NCBI GenBank assembly: GCA_028293645.1
Contig: JAQGOK010000184.1
Span: 1 to 32,285, forward strand
DNA length: 32,285 nt
Origin: Chthoniobacter sp.
GTDB taxonomy: Bacteria; Verrucomicrobiota; Verrucomicrobiia; Chthoniobacterales; Chthoniobacteraceae
Reading direction: 5' to 3'
Below, piece after piece: positions 10,001 through 17,700 of this stretch (positions within the stretch are counted from its first letter, which is position 1; the number at the start of each line of letters is the position of its first letter). A program made the translations under genes and the position numbers. The notes below the pieces were generated by a model, which was not told the DNA's origin, did not search any database, and saw only the letters and a list, made by a program, of their open reading frames with translations.

Positions 10001-12614
10001 TTCCGGCGGCGGCCAGACGTTGTTCAGCCAGTCCGCATTGGCGGAATCGGCGAGGATTACGAACTTCGCCGGCCTCGGAAGTGGCCTGCAAGGCGGGCGC
10101 ACCGTATTCACCAATTCCGCCTCTGCAAACAGCGCGGCAATCACCAATCGCGGTGGTCAGGTCGCGGGTGCGCTTGGTGGCTGGACGACGTTTTCCGGCA
10201 ACGCGAGCGCCAACAGCGCAACGCTAATCGCTGACGGCGGTGCGAATGGCGGACTCGGTGGATTGATTGTGTTTTCAGGCACGAGCCTCGGCGGCACCGC
10301 GCGCGTGATCCTCGGTGTGGGCGACGGCCAGGCCGGCACGCTCGACCTCAGCGCGCTGGGGACCGGCATTCTCACGCTCGGCTCGATCGAAGGCGGCGGA
10401 CGAATCTTCCTCGGCGCAAAAGGCCTCACCTTCGGCTCGAATAATCTCAGCACGGAATTCGCCGGGACGATCTCCGAGGCCGGCGGCAGCGTCGCCGGGG
10501 TCGGCGGCAACATCTCCAAGCAGGGCGCGGGCACGGTGACGCTCTCCGGCAACAACTCCTACACCGGCACGACCTTCATCCTGGGGGGCGAACTGGTGGT
10601 GCGCAATGCGCTCGGACGTGGCCTCGGCACTGGTCAGACCGAAACCGTTCCGGGCGCCACCCTGCGCTTTGTGGGTGATTCCCTGGCGGGCGCGACGTCG
10701 CTCATCGTCAACCGTTCGGCGGGGCTCACGGTGTTTGAGGATGATGCGAGCGCCGGCACGGTTCGAATCACCAACCATCTGGACGCCGGCGCCGGTTCCG
10801 GCGGAACGACGCGCTTCCTCGAGCGTTCGACGGCGGCCACGGCGCAGCTCACGAACCTGGGCGGGGATCTCACCAACAACGCGCTGGGCGGGGTGACTCA
10901 GTTTTACGACGACGCCACTGCGGGCAGCGCCATCGTCAGCAATGAAGGCGGTCGATTCACCTTCGCGTCCGGCGGGTTGCTCGAGTTCTTCGATCAAGCC
11001 ACAGCCGGCGCCGCGACGGTTGCCAATGCCGCCGGCATGGTCACTGAAGCCCGCGGCGGCGTGACGATCTTCCGCGAGATGTCCCTGGCCGGCGCCGCGC
11101 GCATCACCAATGCCGGCGCGACGGTCGCCAAGGCCTTCGGCGGCTCGGTCGCATTTGACTTTGGCTCCGGCTCGGCGGACCGCGCGACGATCATCAACCA
11201 GGGCGCCACGACCACCCAGGGTCCGACCGGCTTCAGCCCGCGGTTGTCAGCCGGCTATGCCCAATTTTTCCCTGGCTCCTCTGCGGGCACGGCGACGATC
11301 ACGAACGAAGGCGGCCTCGCGAATGGCGCGTCAGGGGGGTTCACGGAGTTCACCTCGCTCAGCTCCGCCGCACAGGCGACGGTCTTGAACAAAGGGGGGA
11401 TGGTCAGCGGAGCTCTCGGTGGTTTGACGACGCTCCAAGGCAGCGGCGGGAGCGCGACGTTCACCAACGAGGCCGGTGGCTTCGTCGGGAGCTTCGGTGG
11501 GAGCACCAGCTTCACGGGCACAGCGAACGCCGGCACTGCGGCGATTCTGAACCGCGCCAGCGCGGTGGCGGGCGCGTTCCCCGGCGATACGAATTTCTTC
11601 GGCAGCGCCCAGGCGGGGGAGAGCGTCATCCATAGTGAAGGCGCGGCCATTCCGGGCGCGGACAGCGGGCAATTGCGATTCCTCAACTCATCCTCGGCCG
11701 ACCGCGCGACGCTTTACGCGGACGCAGGCGTCGGCACGGCCGCCGGTGGCGGGATCGTTTTTTACAACACGAGCGAGGGTGGCACGGCGCGCGCCATCCT
11801 TGGCTCGGACGGCGCGGGCGCGGGCTTCGGCGGGCTCGACATCAGCTTCCTCACCGACAGCGGGATGAGCATCGGCTCCATCGAAGGCGGCGGCGTCGTG
11901 AGCCTCGGGCGACGCAATCTCGCGGTCGGCGGGAACGATCTCACGACTGAGTTTTCCGGCCTCGTCCGCGACGGCGGCTTCGTCAACGAGTCTGGCGGTT
12001 CGCTGACCAAAGTCGGCACCGGCACGCTCGTTCTCTCCGGTACGAATACTTACACCGGTACGACGACCGTCGTTGACGGTATCCTGCGCGTCACCGGCTC
12101 GCTGGCGGGTTCGGTCGAGGTGCAAGGCGGCGTCCTCGGCGGCAACGGCATGTTCAACGGCGGCGTCGTCGTTGGACCCGGCGGGGTTGTCGCACCCGGT
12201 GCAAGCATCGGCGCTTTCGAAACGGCTGGTCCGCTCTCACTCGCTTCCGACGCTACGTTCCAGTTGGAGATCGACAGCTTCGCTCGGAATGCGGACCAGA
12301 TTACCGCGGGCGGAGTGACTCTCGCGAGCGGCGCACGGCTGGCCCCGCTGGAACTCGCGCCTGCCTTCCTGCCGCCTGGCTTCCGATTCACCGTCATCGA
12401 AAACGCTTCTCTGAATCCGATCGCAGGCACCTTCGCTGGCTTTCCCGAAGGCGGCGAATTTGACCTCGGCGCCAACCGCTTTCGCATTAGCTATACAGGC
12501 GGGACGGGTAACGACATCACTCTCACGAATCTGATTCCCGAGGCGGGTACCGCGCTGTTTGTTCTCCTGGGTGGCGTCTCACTCTGCCTCACCCGCGCGC
12601 GGCGCGCCGCGTAA
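7068..12614 (+). CDS. Giant autotransporter-type beta-strand-repeat protein with PEP-CTERM-like tail
   Basis: An 1848-residue exported protein rich in Gly, Ala, Ser and Thr. The Arg-rich start and hydrophobic LSVMVLALGCADFSVLAA form a signal peptide, and the mature part begins TWTGAGGSDLWSDASNW. Short strand repeats of about 27-35 residues (GGxTxFxxxSxAxxAxIxNxGG) recur some 25 times and predict a long beta-helix. They are grouped into large modules. Three modules carry a linker with LGSIEGGG (near 8605, 10380 and 11871). PATR-type motifs of the form KxGxGTLTLSGxNxYTGTTT lie near 8740, 9602, 10518 and 12009. The end has IPEAGT, a hydrophobic helix and basic RARRAA, a PEP-CTERM-like exosortase sorting signal with Ala in place of the second Pro. 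There is no outer-membrane barrel domain, so it is not a classical autotransporter. A surface or matrix protein is likely. The start is uncertain: no ribosome site is seen, and the later ATG at 7155 would remove the charged n-region. Confidence 0.9.
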   Translation: MEGRCSSRLDWAGDRSAARIFRNRARLSVMVLALGCADFSVLAATWTGAGGSDLWSDASNWQGSILPGNGDEVVFGRNGGGDSIANYTLSLTAFRFTPEILPAHDIRITASLTLSGFGIHNQSRIPGFGEPQIPPGVIRQQFYIEAAGTMTFQNSATVTGNLPVDLNAQNGGRIVFEDNSTASGPPDYAFTILRAYGAAVAGGLAGELRFKDDAKMGETAGFLTAAGQVAGALGGLAVFEGRSMASGNVSNTTSDGFGGRIIFRENAVGGGSLGLSNFGAVHTGAGAEAVTQFLDDSALSGVIQNFAGQGAGSLGGRVEFRQNARFDGTPVPPELGSILILNNGSFDRNNVPGTAGLGGQTVFYDDSRILGANVYITNNTESEGPNPGGVGGTTDFLDRSRAGAATINNSGASSGAAGTLGGRTFFRGNSNAESANIFSSGGSQEIGAPGGFVEFSGASTAAGATLTALGGTDGASGGKIMLIENANGAAARVVTETGGVFDMSGLTSAGTTLGSIEGGGTFFLGSRALTVGSAGLNTEVMGVISDGGQGGGAGATLTKVGASVLTLRGANTFTGTTTVSAGVLLVNGSLGSAPVSVAGLATLGGSGTIGGAVVVANDGRIAPGGPGFGTLTVGALTLSPSAQLDFQLRTAGAIGGGVNDLLEVNGALTFDGILNIGAPMGLTLGAYRLINYSGAVADNGVTVGTVPVGTSASDFTLQTSVPGQVNLVLGGETDVLFWDGAQVAANNFVDGGAGTWNNAATNWTNSAGSVQRGWNGRTAVFSGAAGTVTLGDNVSTRGMQFATTGYIVNASAGAAMTLDGAVPLRVDSAVSVTIHAPLTGVGSLHKIGIGTLTLTGNSGYTGGTTITDGEVFVRNAVGLAFGSGPVAVLASPTSELSFLDNSSAGLITFTNAGSGPAGDAGLIALLDTANAAGATFINLGNTGDTGTGGTLRFGSSSRANAATIENRGAAFSSPAAGFSGGGQTLFSQSALAESARITNFAGLGSGLQGGRTVFTNSASANSAAITNRGGQVAGALGGWTTFSGNASANSATLIADGGANGGLGGLIVFSGTSLGGTARVILGVGDGQAGTLDLSALGTGILTLGSIEGGGRIFLGAKGLTFGSNNLSTEFAGTISEAGGSVAGVGGNISKQGAGTVTLSGNNSYTGTTFILGGELVVRNALGRGLGTGQTETVPGATLRFVGDSLAGATSLIVNRSAGLTVFEDDASAGTVRITNHLDAGAGSGGTTRFLERSTAATAQLTNLGGDLTNNALGGVTQFYDDATAGSAIVSNEGGRFTFASGGLLEFFDQATAGAATVANAAGMVTEARGGVTIFREMSLAGAARITNAGATVAKAFGGSVAFDFGSGSADRATIINQGATTTQGPTGFSPRLSAGYAQFFPGSSAGTATITNEGGLANGASGGFTEFTSLSSAAQATVLNKGGMVSGALGGLTTLQGSGGSATFTNEAGGFVGSFGGSTSFTGTANAGTAAILNRASAVAGAFPGDTNFFGSAQAGESVIHSEGAAIPGADSGQLRFLNSSSADRATLYADAGVGTAAGGGIVFYNTSEGGTARAILGSDGAGAGFGGLDISFLTDSGMSIGSIEGGGVVSLGRRNLAVGGNDLTTEFSGLVRDGGFVNESGGSLTKVGTGTLVLSGTNTYTGTTTVVDGILRVTGSLAGSVEVQGGVLGGNGMFNGGVVVGPGGVVAPGASIGAFETAGPLSLASDATFQLEIDSFARNADQITAGGVTLASGARLAPLELAPAFLPPGFRFTVIENASLNPIAGTFAGFPEGGEFDLGANRFRISYTGGTGNDITLTNLIPEAGTALFVLLGGVSLCLTRARRAA
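12534..12611 (+). other. PEP-CTERM-like sorting signal
   Basis: The last 26 residues run IPEAGT, then a hydrophobic segment (ALFVLLGGVSLCL), then the basic cluster TRARRAA. This is the three-part layout of PEP-CTERM exosortase substrates, preceded by the common TGGTGNDITLTNL strand. The motif is PEA rather than PEP. No exosortase gene is in the window. Confidence 0.65.
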
Positions 12615-12666
12615 AGGTTGCGAGCAACGTTAGGCAACAGTCCTCCAGCGGATCCCGCCTCTGAGG

Positions 12667-13743
12667 TTACTTTTCGTCTAACTTCTCGATCCCCAATGCC
12701 CCGGTCACCGCTGCAGTCGCGGGTTTTGGACGCTCGTAGTCTTTCGCCACTTCGACCTGCACTTCCGCTTCTTTGCGTGCGGAGATCAGACCCAGCTCAG
12801 CGGCGTGCTGCGCCATTGCCTGACTGTCGGGCGCAAGAAGCATCGGCACTCCATGTTGCGCCGCAGTCTTGATGTGATCGCGCACGAGATCATCGCGCTT
12901 CGTGGCGGTCGCCGGATCCACATCGCGGATGTAGATGGCTTTGATGCGGTCCGGATGCAGCGCGGCCGCTTCCGCGTAAAGTCCCGCATCGTGCTGCCCG
13001 GAATCGCCGATGAGCACAAAGGGCAGCTCCGGGAAATCGGCCATGACCTTCAACGTGCGATCCAGTTTGCCCCGATGGCTCCTGCTGCTGAAGAGCTGCT
13101 TCCGACCAATCCCGTAGTCACGCAGGAAAATCGGACCTTTTGGAATCTCGTTCAGCTCCATGAATTCACAGAGCAGATCGTAAAGATTCCACGGTGAACT
13201 GGAGACGTAGAAGAGGGGGTTTAGCGGCCGGCCAGCCCTGCCGCTCGCCAGCGAAGCGTAAAGCGCGGCCACACCCTCCAGCGGTTTTCGCGTCTTGGCA
13301 TTTCCCATGAAGGTCAACTTCGCCGCGGTGAGCATCTCGGTGACGTTGGTCTCGATCACGGTGTCATCGAGGTCACTGATCACGCCAAACTCGGCGTCGC
13401 AGCTTGGAGCGACGATCTCGTGCGCCGCAGAAATTTCCTGGCCGCGCACGGTGCAACGCGCCTCGACCGGCAGCCATTCCCGGTCGCTCTGTTCGTGGCG
13501 CGGAAGCTCCAGCTGGTAGTAACCTTCGCGATCGGTGTGGGTGGTATGTTCGCGACCTTCGAATCGGATTGCGACCGGCACATGCGGCACCTCGTCGGTC
13601 TCAAAGCGGTGGTAGGCATCGAGGAGGCTGCGCCAGAAGCCGTCGCCACCGCGCAGCTCAGCCGGCGGTCGGTTGGCGAGCACACGGCCGGAGATCAGGA
13701 CCTGTGTGCGGGTCGCATAGGTTCTGTAGGCGCAGATTCGCAT
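12667..13743 (-). CDS. App1-family (DUF2183) phosphatase domain protein
   Basis: A protein of about 358 residues with the App1 phosphatidate phosphatase catalytic domain of the HAD-like superfamily. Numbered from an upstream GTG at 13788, it shows DLDDT (139-143; motif I with the nucleophile and acid/base Asp), SSSPWN (196-201) and GDSGQHD (261-267), in the order found in yeast App1 and bacterial DUF2183 proteins. An N-terminal beta-rich domain (about 30-125) with REGYYQLELP precedes it. The C-terminal tail is Lys- and Pro-rich. In yeast this domain dephosphorylates phosphatidic acid; the bacterial substrate is unknown. I prefer the ATG at 13743 because it begins directly at the conserved region, but the GTG at 13788 would add 15 residues. 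There is no signal peptide, so it is probably cytosolic. It is the last gene of the long minus-strand series. Confidence 0.85.
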   Translation of the reverse strand: MRICAYRTYATRTQVLISGRVLANRPPAELRGGDGFWRSLLDAYHRFETDEVPHVPVAIRFEGREHTTHTDREGYYQLELPRHEQSDREWLPVEARCTVRGQEISAAHEIVAPSCDAEFGVISDLDDTVIETNVTEMLTAAKLTFMGNAKTRKPLEGVAALYASLASGRAGRPLNPLFYVSSSPWNLYDLLCEFMELNEIPKGPIFLRDYGIGRKQLFSSRSHRGKLDRTLKVMADFPELPFVLIGDSGQHDAGLYAEAAALHPDRIKAIYIRDVDPATATKRDDLVRDHIKTAAQHGVPMLLAPDSQAMAQHAAELGLISARKEAEVQVEVAKDYERPKPATAAVTGALGIEKLDEK

Positions 13744-13839
13744 TGGCAAAAAGTTGAGCGATTCCTGCGTCCGGCGACCCGAAGGCACCTAACCCTGGCA
13801 GTTCTGATGAAGCTGGTGAACTCGCGTGCTCAGGCGCTC

Positions 13840-14466
13840 TCAGTCGTCGTCCTCGTCATCATCATCGTCGTCCGGGTCGACTCGGCTGGTCACCGTGGTC
13901 GTCGTAACTCGGACAAACTCGGAGGAAGTCCGCCGCTTGGTTTCAAACGGCTTGAGAACTGGACGACCTTGCGCATGAGGCGCGAGGGTGACCTCCGCGG
14001 GATCTTGCTGAGCGGGGTTCTCGCGGCGTGCGACCGATTTCTTGGATTCCTCCGCGCGCTCTTTTTGCAGCGAGCTTACCGCTTTCCGAACGTTCTTCTT
14101 GGGTTTCGGTGCGGCCTCGGCAATTCGGTCAGAACGCGACGCTGCACGAGCCGGCTTTTCGCGGGTGGTGCGAGTTGAGGTCTCGGCCGGAATGCGGGAC
14201 GAAGCCTGGGTGGAGACACGATCCGACACGGGACGCGTCGGCCGCGATGGCTCGGGAGCAACGGTCGCCGCGGGCTGAGGGGCGACTGCTGGGGCTGCTT
14301 CTTGAGCGACCGCAACGGTCGCGGGAGCGGGATTGGATTTCTGCTCAAGAGTAGCCAGGAACCGGCGATCGGTCTCTTCAGCCGAAGGCGCGGTGGCGGT
14401 GTTCTCCTGAGCGATTGCAGCTGACGAGAGGAGCAGAAGTGCGAAGAGGTGAAGCGGTTTGAGCAT
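13840..14466 (-). CDS. Secreted Pro/Ala-rich protein with acidic poly-Asp tail, unknown function
   Basis: Starting at the ATG at 14466 gives 208 residues with a clean signal peptide (MLKPLHLFALLLLSSAAIA, cleavage before QENTA). An in-frame extension to 14529 would only add residues before the signal. The mature protein is low-complexity: a Pro/Ala/Val region, an Arg/Ser/Thr region (RPTRPVSDRVSTQASSR), a Lys-rich segment (PKPKKNVRKAVSSLQKERAE), then FVRVTTTTVTSRV and a terminal DPDDDDDDEDDD. I do not recognise a family. The Thr run and poly-Asp block echo the small lipoprotein at 17449-17640, with the two elements in reverse order. It lies 159 bp downstream of the LolA-like gene on the same strand and may be co-transcribed. 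The signal peptide predicts a periplasmic or surface location. Confidence 0.7.
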   Translation of the reverse strand: MLKPLHLFALLLLSSAAIAQENTATAPSAEETDRRFLATLEQKSNPAPATVAVAQEAAPAVAPQPAATVAPEPSRPTRPVSDRVSTQASSRIPAETSTRTTREKPARAASRSDRIAEAAPKPKKNVRKAVSSLQKERAEESKKSVARRENPAQQDPAEVTLAPHAQGRPVLKPFETKRRTSSEFVRVTTTTVTSRVDPDDDDDDEDDD

Positions 14467-14625
14467 GGCGAGCAGTGGTTGGGCCGCTGCGTCTCGGGCC
14501 GTCAGCGACATCCTATAATCGAGAGCCACCGGGTCGCTGGACCCTCATTGTGTCTGCGGAGCTGCGGGATGCGCTCCAGCGCTCTTCCGGTCAGCAACCG
14601 CAAACGCTATGATCCCCGTCTGCCG

Positions 14626-15429
14626 CTATTCAGATGCCGATGGAGGCGCTGCCGCACCGCTCTTGATCCCCTCCGGTGTAAATTCTGCATCCGCGAAGGT
14701 GACATCATGTTTGATGCGCGAGCCGTCGAGATTGGTGGTGGAGCCGCGTGGTCCACGGATGGTCAGATTCGCCGGAATCGCGCGGCCTTTGTCGTCGGTC
14801 ACCACGCGCGCGGTCTCGATGCGCCGGACGACGCGGCCGGGCGCGCCGTACTTCTCGACGCGGAGCGGGACCATGCGGCGGGTATCCACCCAAGTCCGAA
14901 CGCTTGCGTAGGAGGACCGCTCGCCCTTGCCGGGTTTCGATTCGAGGATGGTGCAGTTTACGCGATCCACGACCTCCGTGCCGACGACAGCCTGCTGACC
15001 CCAGGCGAAGAAATTCTCGATCACATCCTCGTACGAGAGATCGCTGCCGAAGAGCGGTTCATCGAGCTGCGCCGCCGTGAGCGGACGGACGCCGTCGGCC
15101 GGAGTGAAGACCGAGCCACTGATGCGACCGTCTGATTTGCGGAGCAGGACCGCTTCGCCTTTGCGCTCCTTTGGAAAGAGCACCTGATACACCAGATCGG
15201 TGCCGGCTCGAGACGCCCGCGATTTGATCTGCAACTGGAGCGTGCCTTTGCCGGCCGTCTCCATCCGCAGTCGAATGAGCGACGTTCCGTCCTGCTGCTT
15301 CGCGCTGAGCCTCGCGGCGAGTTCCGCGGCAGGGATGGGCGAGGCTTCCGGCTCGGCGGCACGGCCGACACAGGCGAGGAGGGCGAGGAGGGCGAAGCAA
15401 AGGCTGGCAGCGGCGAAGCGGATGGTCAT
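14626..15429 (-). CDS. LolA-like outer-membrane lipoprotein-sorting family protein
   Basis: About 267 residues from the ATG at 15429, with signal peptide MTIRFAAASLCFALLALLACVGRAA. The mature part contains ELAARLSAKQQDGTSLIRLR, the beta-strand core with YQVLFPKERKGEAVLLRK, the DLSYEDVIENFFAW segment and VRTWVDTRRMVPLRVEKYG. These are typical of the outer membrane lipoprotein-sorting (LolA-like, TP0789-type) family, whose open beta-barrel fold binds lipids or lipoproteins in the periplasm. The exact cargo is unknown. The Cys in the signal peptide (LLACVG) does not form a clear lipobox. An in-frame ATG at 15450 is less likely. The gene follows the MacB/LolE-like permease by 57 bp on the same strand, which suggests a shared role in moving a lipid or lipoprotein to the outer membrane. 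Confidence 0.85.
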   Translation of the reverse strand: MTIRFAAASLCFALLALLACVGRAAEPEASPIPAAELAARLSAKQQDGTSLIRLRMETAGKGTLQLQIKSRASRAGTDLVYQVLFPKERKGEAVLLRKSDGRISGSVFTPADGVRPLTAAQLDEPLFGSDLSYEDVIENFFAWGQQAVVGTEVVDRVNCTILESKPGKGERSSYASVRTWVDTRRMVPLRVEKYGAPGRVVRRIETARVVTDDKGRAIPANLTIRGPRGSTTNLDGSRIKHDVTFADAEFTPEGIKSGAAAPPSASE

Positions 15430-15486
15430 TGGCTTGAAGGGGTTCACCACACCATTCGGTGAACGCGGCGATTCCGGCGGTGACGG

Positions 15487-16602
15487 TCAGCCTTGCAGTG
15501 CGAGGCTCGGCGTCAGGCGAGAGCTGCGCCAGGCTGGATAAAGACCGCTGACGACCCCGACGACCACGGCGATACCGACGGAGGTCAGCATCAAACCGAC
15601 ACTCAGCTCCGGCTCGAGCAAACCGCGGATGGCCGGCGTGTTCTTCATCACACTCACCCCGGCGACGCCGAGTGCCACGCCGACGATGCCGCCGAGCAAG
15701 CCAAGCATCGCCGATTCCCAGAGGATCATCCGGACGATGCGACTGCGTTTCCAGCCGATCGCGAGCAGAATGCAGATCTCCTGTTTCCGCTCGAACACGG
15801 TCATGAGCATCGTGTTCATCACGCCGAGCACTCCGACCAGCACGGCAAGAAGCGACGTACCCCAGCTCATTGCGTTGATCATGCGGTAACCCTGGCTCGC
15901 ACGAACGTGCTCGCCGGCGACCTGTGCTCGCGCTTCGGGAATGAGCCGATTGATCTCGGCGCAAAGGCGCTGAATCTCGGTTTCGCTCATGCCGCGCGTA
16001 ACGCGCACGTCGATGGCGTTGATCATCCCTTCGTTGCCCATGATTTTCTGGAGCAGAGGCAGCGCGAGAATCACGGAGCCGTCTTCCACCACTGCGCCGC
16101 CATCGACGATTCCGACGACGGCGAACTCCTCCGTCTCGATCTGCAGAGTATCGCCGACTTTCTTCGTCAGCACCTCGGCGGCAGTTCTCCCGAGGATCAC
16201 GGCGCGCTCCGACGCATCGCTCGGCAGGCGGCCGGAGAGCAGCTTCAAATTTTCCCAGGAAAAGCCGCCCCATTCCCGCGCCGAGACGATCATGATCTCT
16301 GAGCTCTCGATGCTGATCAGCTCAACCAGGATGCCGCAGGTCGCGTTCACGCCGGGTAGGTTCACGATGCGATCGCGCGCCGCGGCCGGAAACGGCTTCG
16401 GAGTCAGCGAGGTGCGCATGTTGTGCACGACGATGTCGGTGCCACGGGACTTCATCCCCGCAGCCCAGCTTGCGACGAAGCCACGGGACATGCCAACGAG
16501 TGCCACGACTGCGGCGATGCCGATGGAAATGCCGACCAGGGTGAGACCGGTGCGTACCGGGCGGCGAATCAGGCCACGGGCGACAACCGCGAGAAAAGTC
16601 AT
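15487..16602 (-). CDS. MacB/LolE-type ABC transporter permease
   Basis: A 371-residue permease of the FtsX/MacB superfamily. Transmembrane helix 1 lies at about 16-40 (GLTLVGISIGIAAVVALVGM), followed by a large extracytoplasmic MacB-PCD-like domain (about 41-245) and three C-terminal helices at about 250-275, 298-318 and 335-358. The conserved segments VLGVMNTMLMTVFERKQEIC and LLAIGWKRSRIVRMILWESA are typical of the FtsX domain. The final SGLYPAWRSSRLTPSLALQG is the usual family ending. Such permeases extract lipoproteins (LolCE) or extrude peptides and other molecules by mechanotransmission (MacB). Its ATG overlaps the TGA of the ATPase gene (ATGA), so the two are translationally coupled and form one transporter. 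Substrate is not deducible from sequence alone. Confidence 0.93.
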   Translation of the reverse strand: MTFLAVVARGLIRRPVRTGLTLVGISIGIAAVVALVGMSRGFVASWAAGMKSRGTDIVVHNMRTSLTPKPFPAAARDRIVNLPGVNATCGILVELISIESSEIMIVSAREWGGFSWENLKLLSGRLPSDASERAVILGRTAAEVLTKKVGDTLQIETEEFAVVGIVDGGAVVEDGSVILALPLLQKIMGNEGMINAIDVRVTRGMSETEIQRLCAEINRLIPEARAQVAGEHVRASQGYRMINAMSWGTSLLAVLVGVLGVMNTMLMTVFERKQEICILLAIGWKRSRIVRMILWESAMLGLLGGIVGVALGVAGVSVMKNTPAIRGLLEPELSVGLMLTSVGIAVVVGVVSGLYPAWRSSRLTPSLALQG

Positions 16603-17360
16603 GTGGGTGAACTCAGCGAAAGGTTTGCCGGATCGCCGTCGAAAACGATCCGACCGTCCTTCATCTGGATGGCGCGTGAGGCGCGGCGCGCGACCGTCAT
16701 GTCATGCGTGACGAGGATGAGCGTCATGTTTTGCTCACGCTGCACGCGGGCGAGCAGCTCGAGAATGGTGCCGGCGTTCTCGCTATCCAGATTGCCGGTC
16801 GGTTCGTCGGCGAGGAGGACGCTCGGGCCGTTGGCGAGACTGCGGGCGATGGCGACCCGTTGCCTCTCGCCGCCGGAGAGCTTCGCGGGGAAATGGTGGA
16901 AGCGCTTTTCCAGCCCAACCGCTTTGAGCAACTCCCGGGCACGCTCCCGTCGCTCCCCGAACGGGCGGTCCGATTCAAACATCGGGATCTGTACATTTTC
17001 CTCGGCGGTGAATGTCGGCAACAGGTGGAAGGCCTGGAAGATGAAACCGATCTCGTGCGCCCGGTAGGCGGCGGGGTCCGGCAGATCCGGGAGCGATTTT
17101 CCACGATAGGAGAGCGAACCGGCGCTGGGCCGATCGAGAGCGCCGAGCATTTGCAGGAGGGTCGTCTTTCCACAACCGCTCGGGCCGATCACCGCGACGA
17201 ACTCGCCTTGAGCAACTCGGAAATCCACACCCCGCAACGCCTGCACCTGCCCAGCATCGAACTCTTTCTTGAGGCCGACGGCTTCGAAGACGGAAGCCGC
17301 CGGGCTGGCGCTGCGGGGCGAAGGATCTCCGCTCATTGGTTCAGCGAGCGGGGAGCGCAA
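16599..17360 (-). CDS. LolD/MacB-type ABC transporter ATP-binding protein
   Basis: A 253-residue nucleotide-binding subunit. It has Walker A GPSGCGKT (59-66), the Q-loop region GFIFQAFHLLPTFTAEENV, signature LSGGERQRVAIARSL (161-175), Walker B VLLADEP (181-187) followed by TGNLDSEN, and the H-loop His219 in LVTHD. The TGNLD pattern and overall length match the MacB/LolD/FtsE group. The start is uncertain: M9 (MSGDPSPRS) is an alternative, because the first 22 residues lie outside the conserved domain. The gene overlaps the permease gene by four bases. The upstream neighbour, an Asp-rich lipoprotein gene, ends 88 bp before on the same strand. Confidence 0.94.
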   Translation of the reverse strand: MRSPLAEPMSGDPSPRSASPAASVFEAVGLKKEFDAGQVQALRGVDFRVAQGEFVAVIGPSGCGKTTLLQMLGALDRPSAGSLSYRGKSLPDLPDPAAYRAHEIGFIFQAFHLLPTFTAEENVQIPMFESDRPFGERRERARELLKAVGLEKRFHHFPAKLSGGERQRVAIARSLANGPSVLLADEPTGNLDSENAGTILELLARVQREQNMTLILVTHDMTVARRASRAIQMKDGRIVFDGDPANLSLSSPT

Positions 17361-17448
17361 GACCCAGGGATGGACCCGTCAGCAGGTTTGTGAAGCTGCG
17401 ACGGGCCCCGGCTACGCCAGGACGGAACTTGCGACGCTCGGGCGGCGA

Positions 17449-17640
17449 TCAGTAGGAACGAATGACCCGCGTTTCCTGATGCACTGGCGCGGCGACCCGC
17501 CGTTCCTCAACGGTCGTCGTGGTGCTGACGTGGCGGTGATCGTCGTCGTCATCATCGTCGTGACCCGTTTCGCAGCCGGTCGCAAGAAGACAGACGGCGG
17601 TGGTGATGCTCAGGAGGAGCCAGGGCTTCAATGGTTTCAT
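17449..17640 (-). CDS. Tiny Asp-rich lipoprotein, unknown function
   Basis: A 63-residue protein from the ATG at 17640. MKPLKPWLLLSITTAVCLLA is a lipoprotein signal peptide, with the lipidated Cys23 in LATGC. The mature chain begins CETGHDDDDDDDHRHVSTTT and ends in a basic/hydrophobic stretch with EERRVAAPVHQETRVIRSY. An in-frame extension to 17688 is less likely because it places 16 residues before the signal. I do not recognise a family. The Asp/His cluster could bind divalent metal ions, but that is a guess. Its Asp block and TTTTV motif recur at the C-terminus of the secreted protein at 13840-14466, and the two genes bracket the ABC/LolA-like genes. It lies 60 bp downstream of the desaturase. 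Confidence 0.65.
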   Translation of the reverse strand: MKPLKPWLLLSITTAVCLLATGCETGHDDDDDDDHRHVSTTTTVEERRVAAPVHQETRVIRSY

Positions 17641-17700
17641 AGGGTGCCGGGTTTTAAGGTAAGTCCGCGCCGGCGTTGGCGCGGTCACAGCGAGATCGTT

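Noticed and set aside
12617-12628. GTTGCGAGCAAC as a terminator between convergent genes
   Set aside because: The stem is only four or five pairs with no U-tract, so it is not distinguishable from chance.
13855-13880. CGT/CAT trinucleotide run as a microsatellite or repeat element
   Set aside because: It encodes the poly-Asp tail of a plausible secreted protein. It is too short and irregular to call a separate repeat, although slippage there is possible.
15059-16273. A 404-codon minus-strand open frame overlapping the permease and LolA-like genes
   Set aside because: It is a shifted frame of the real genes on the same strand, Arg-rich, with no domain.
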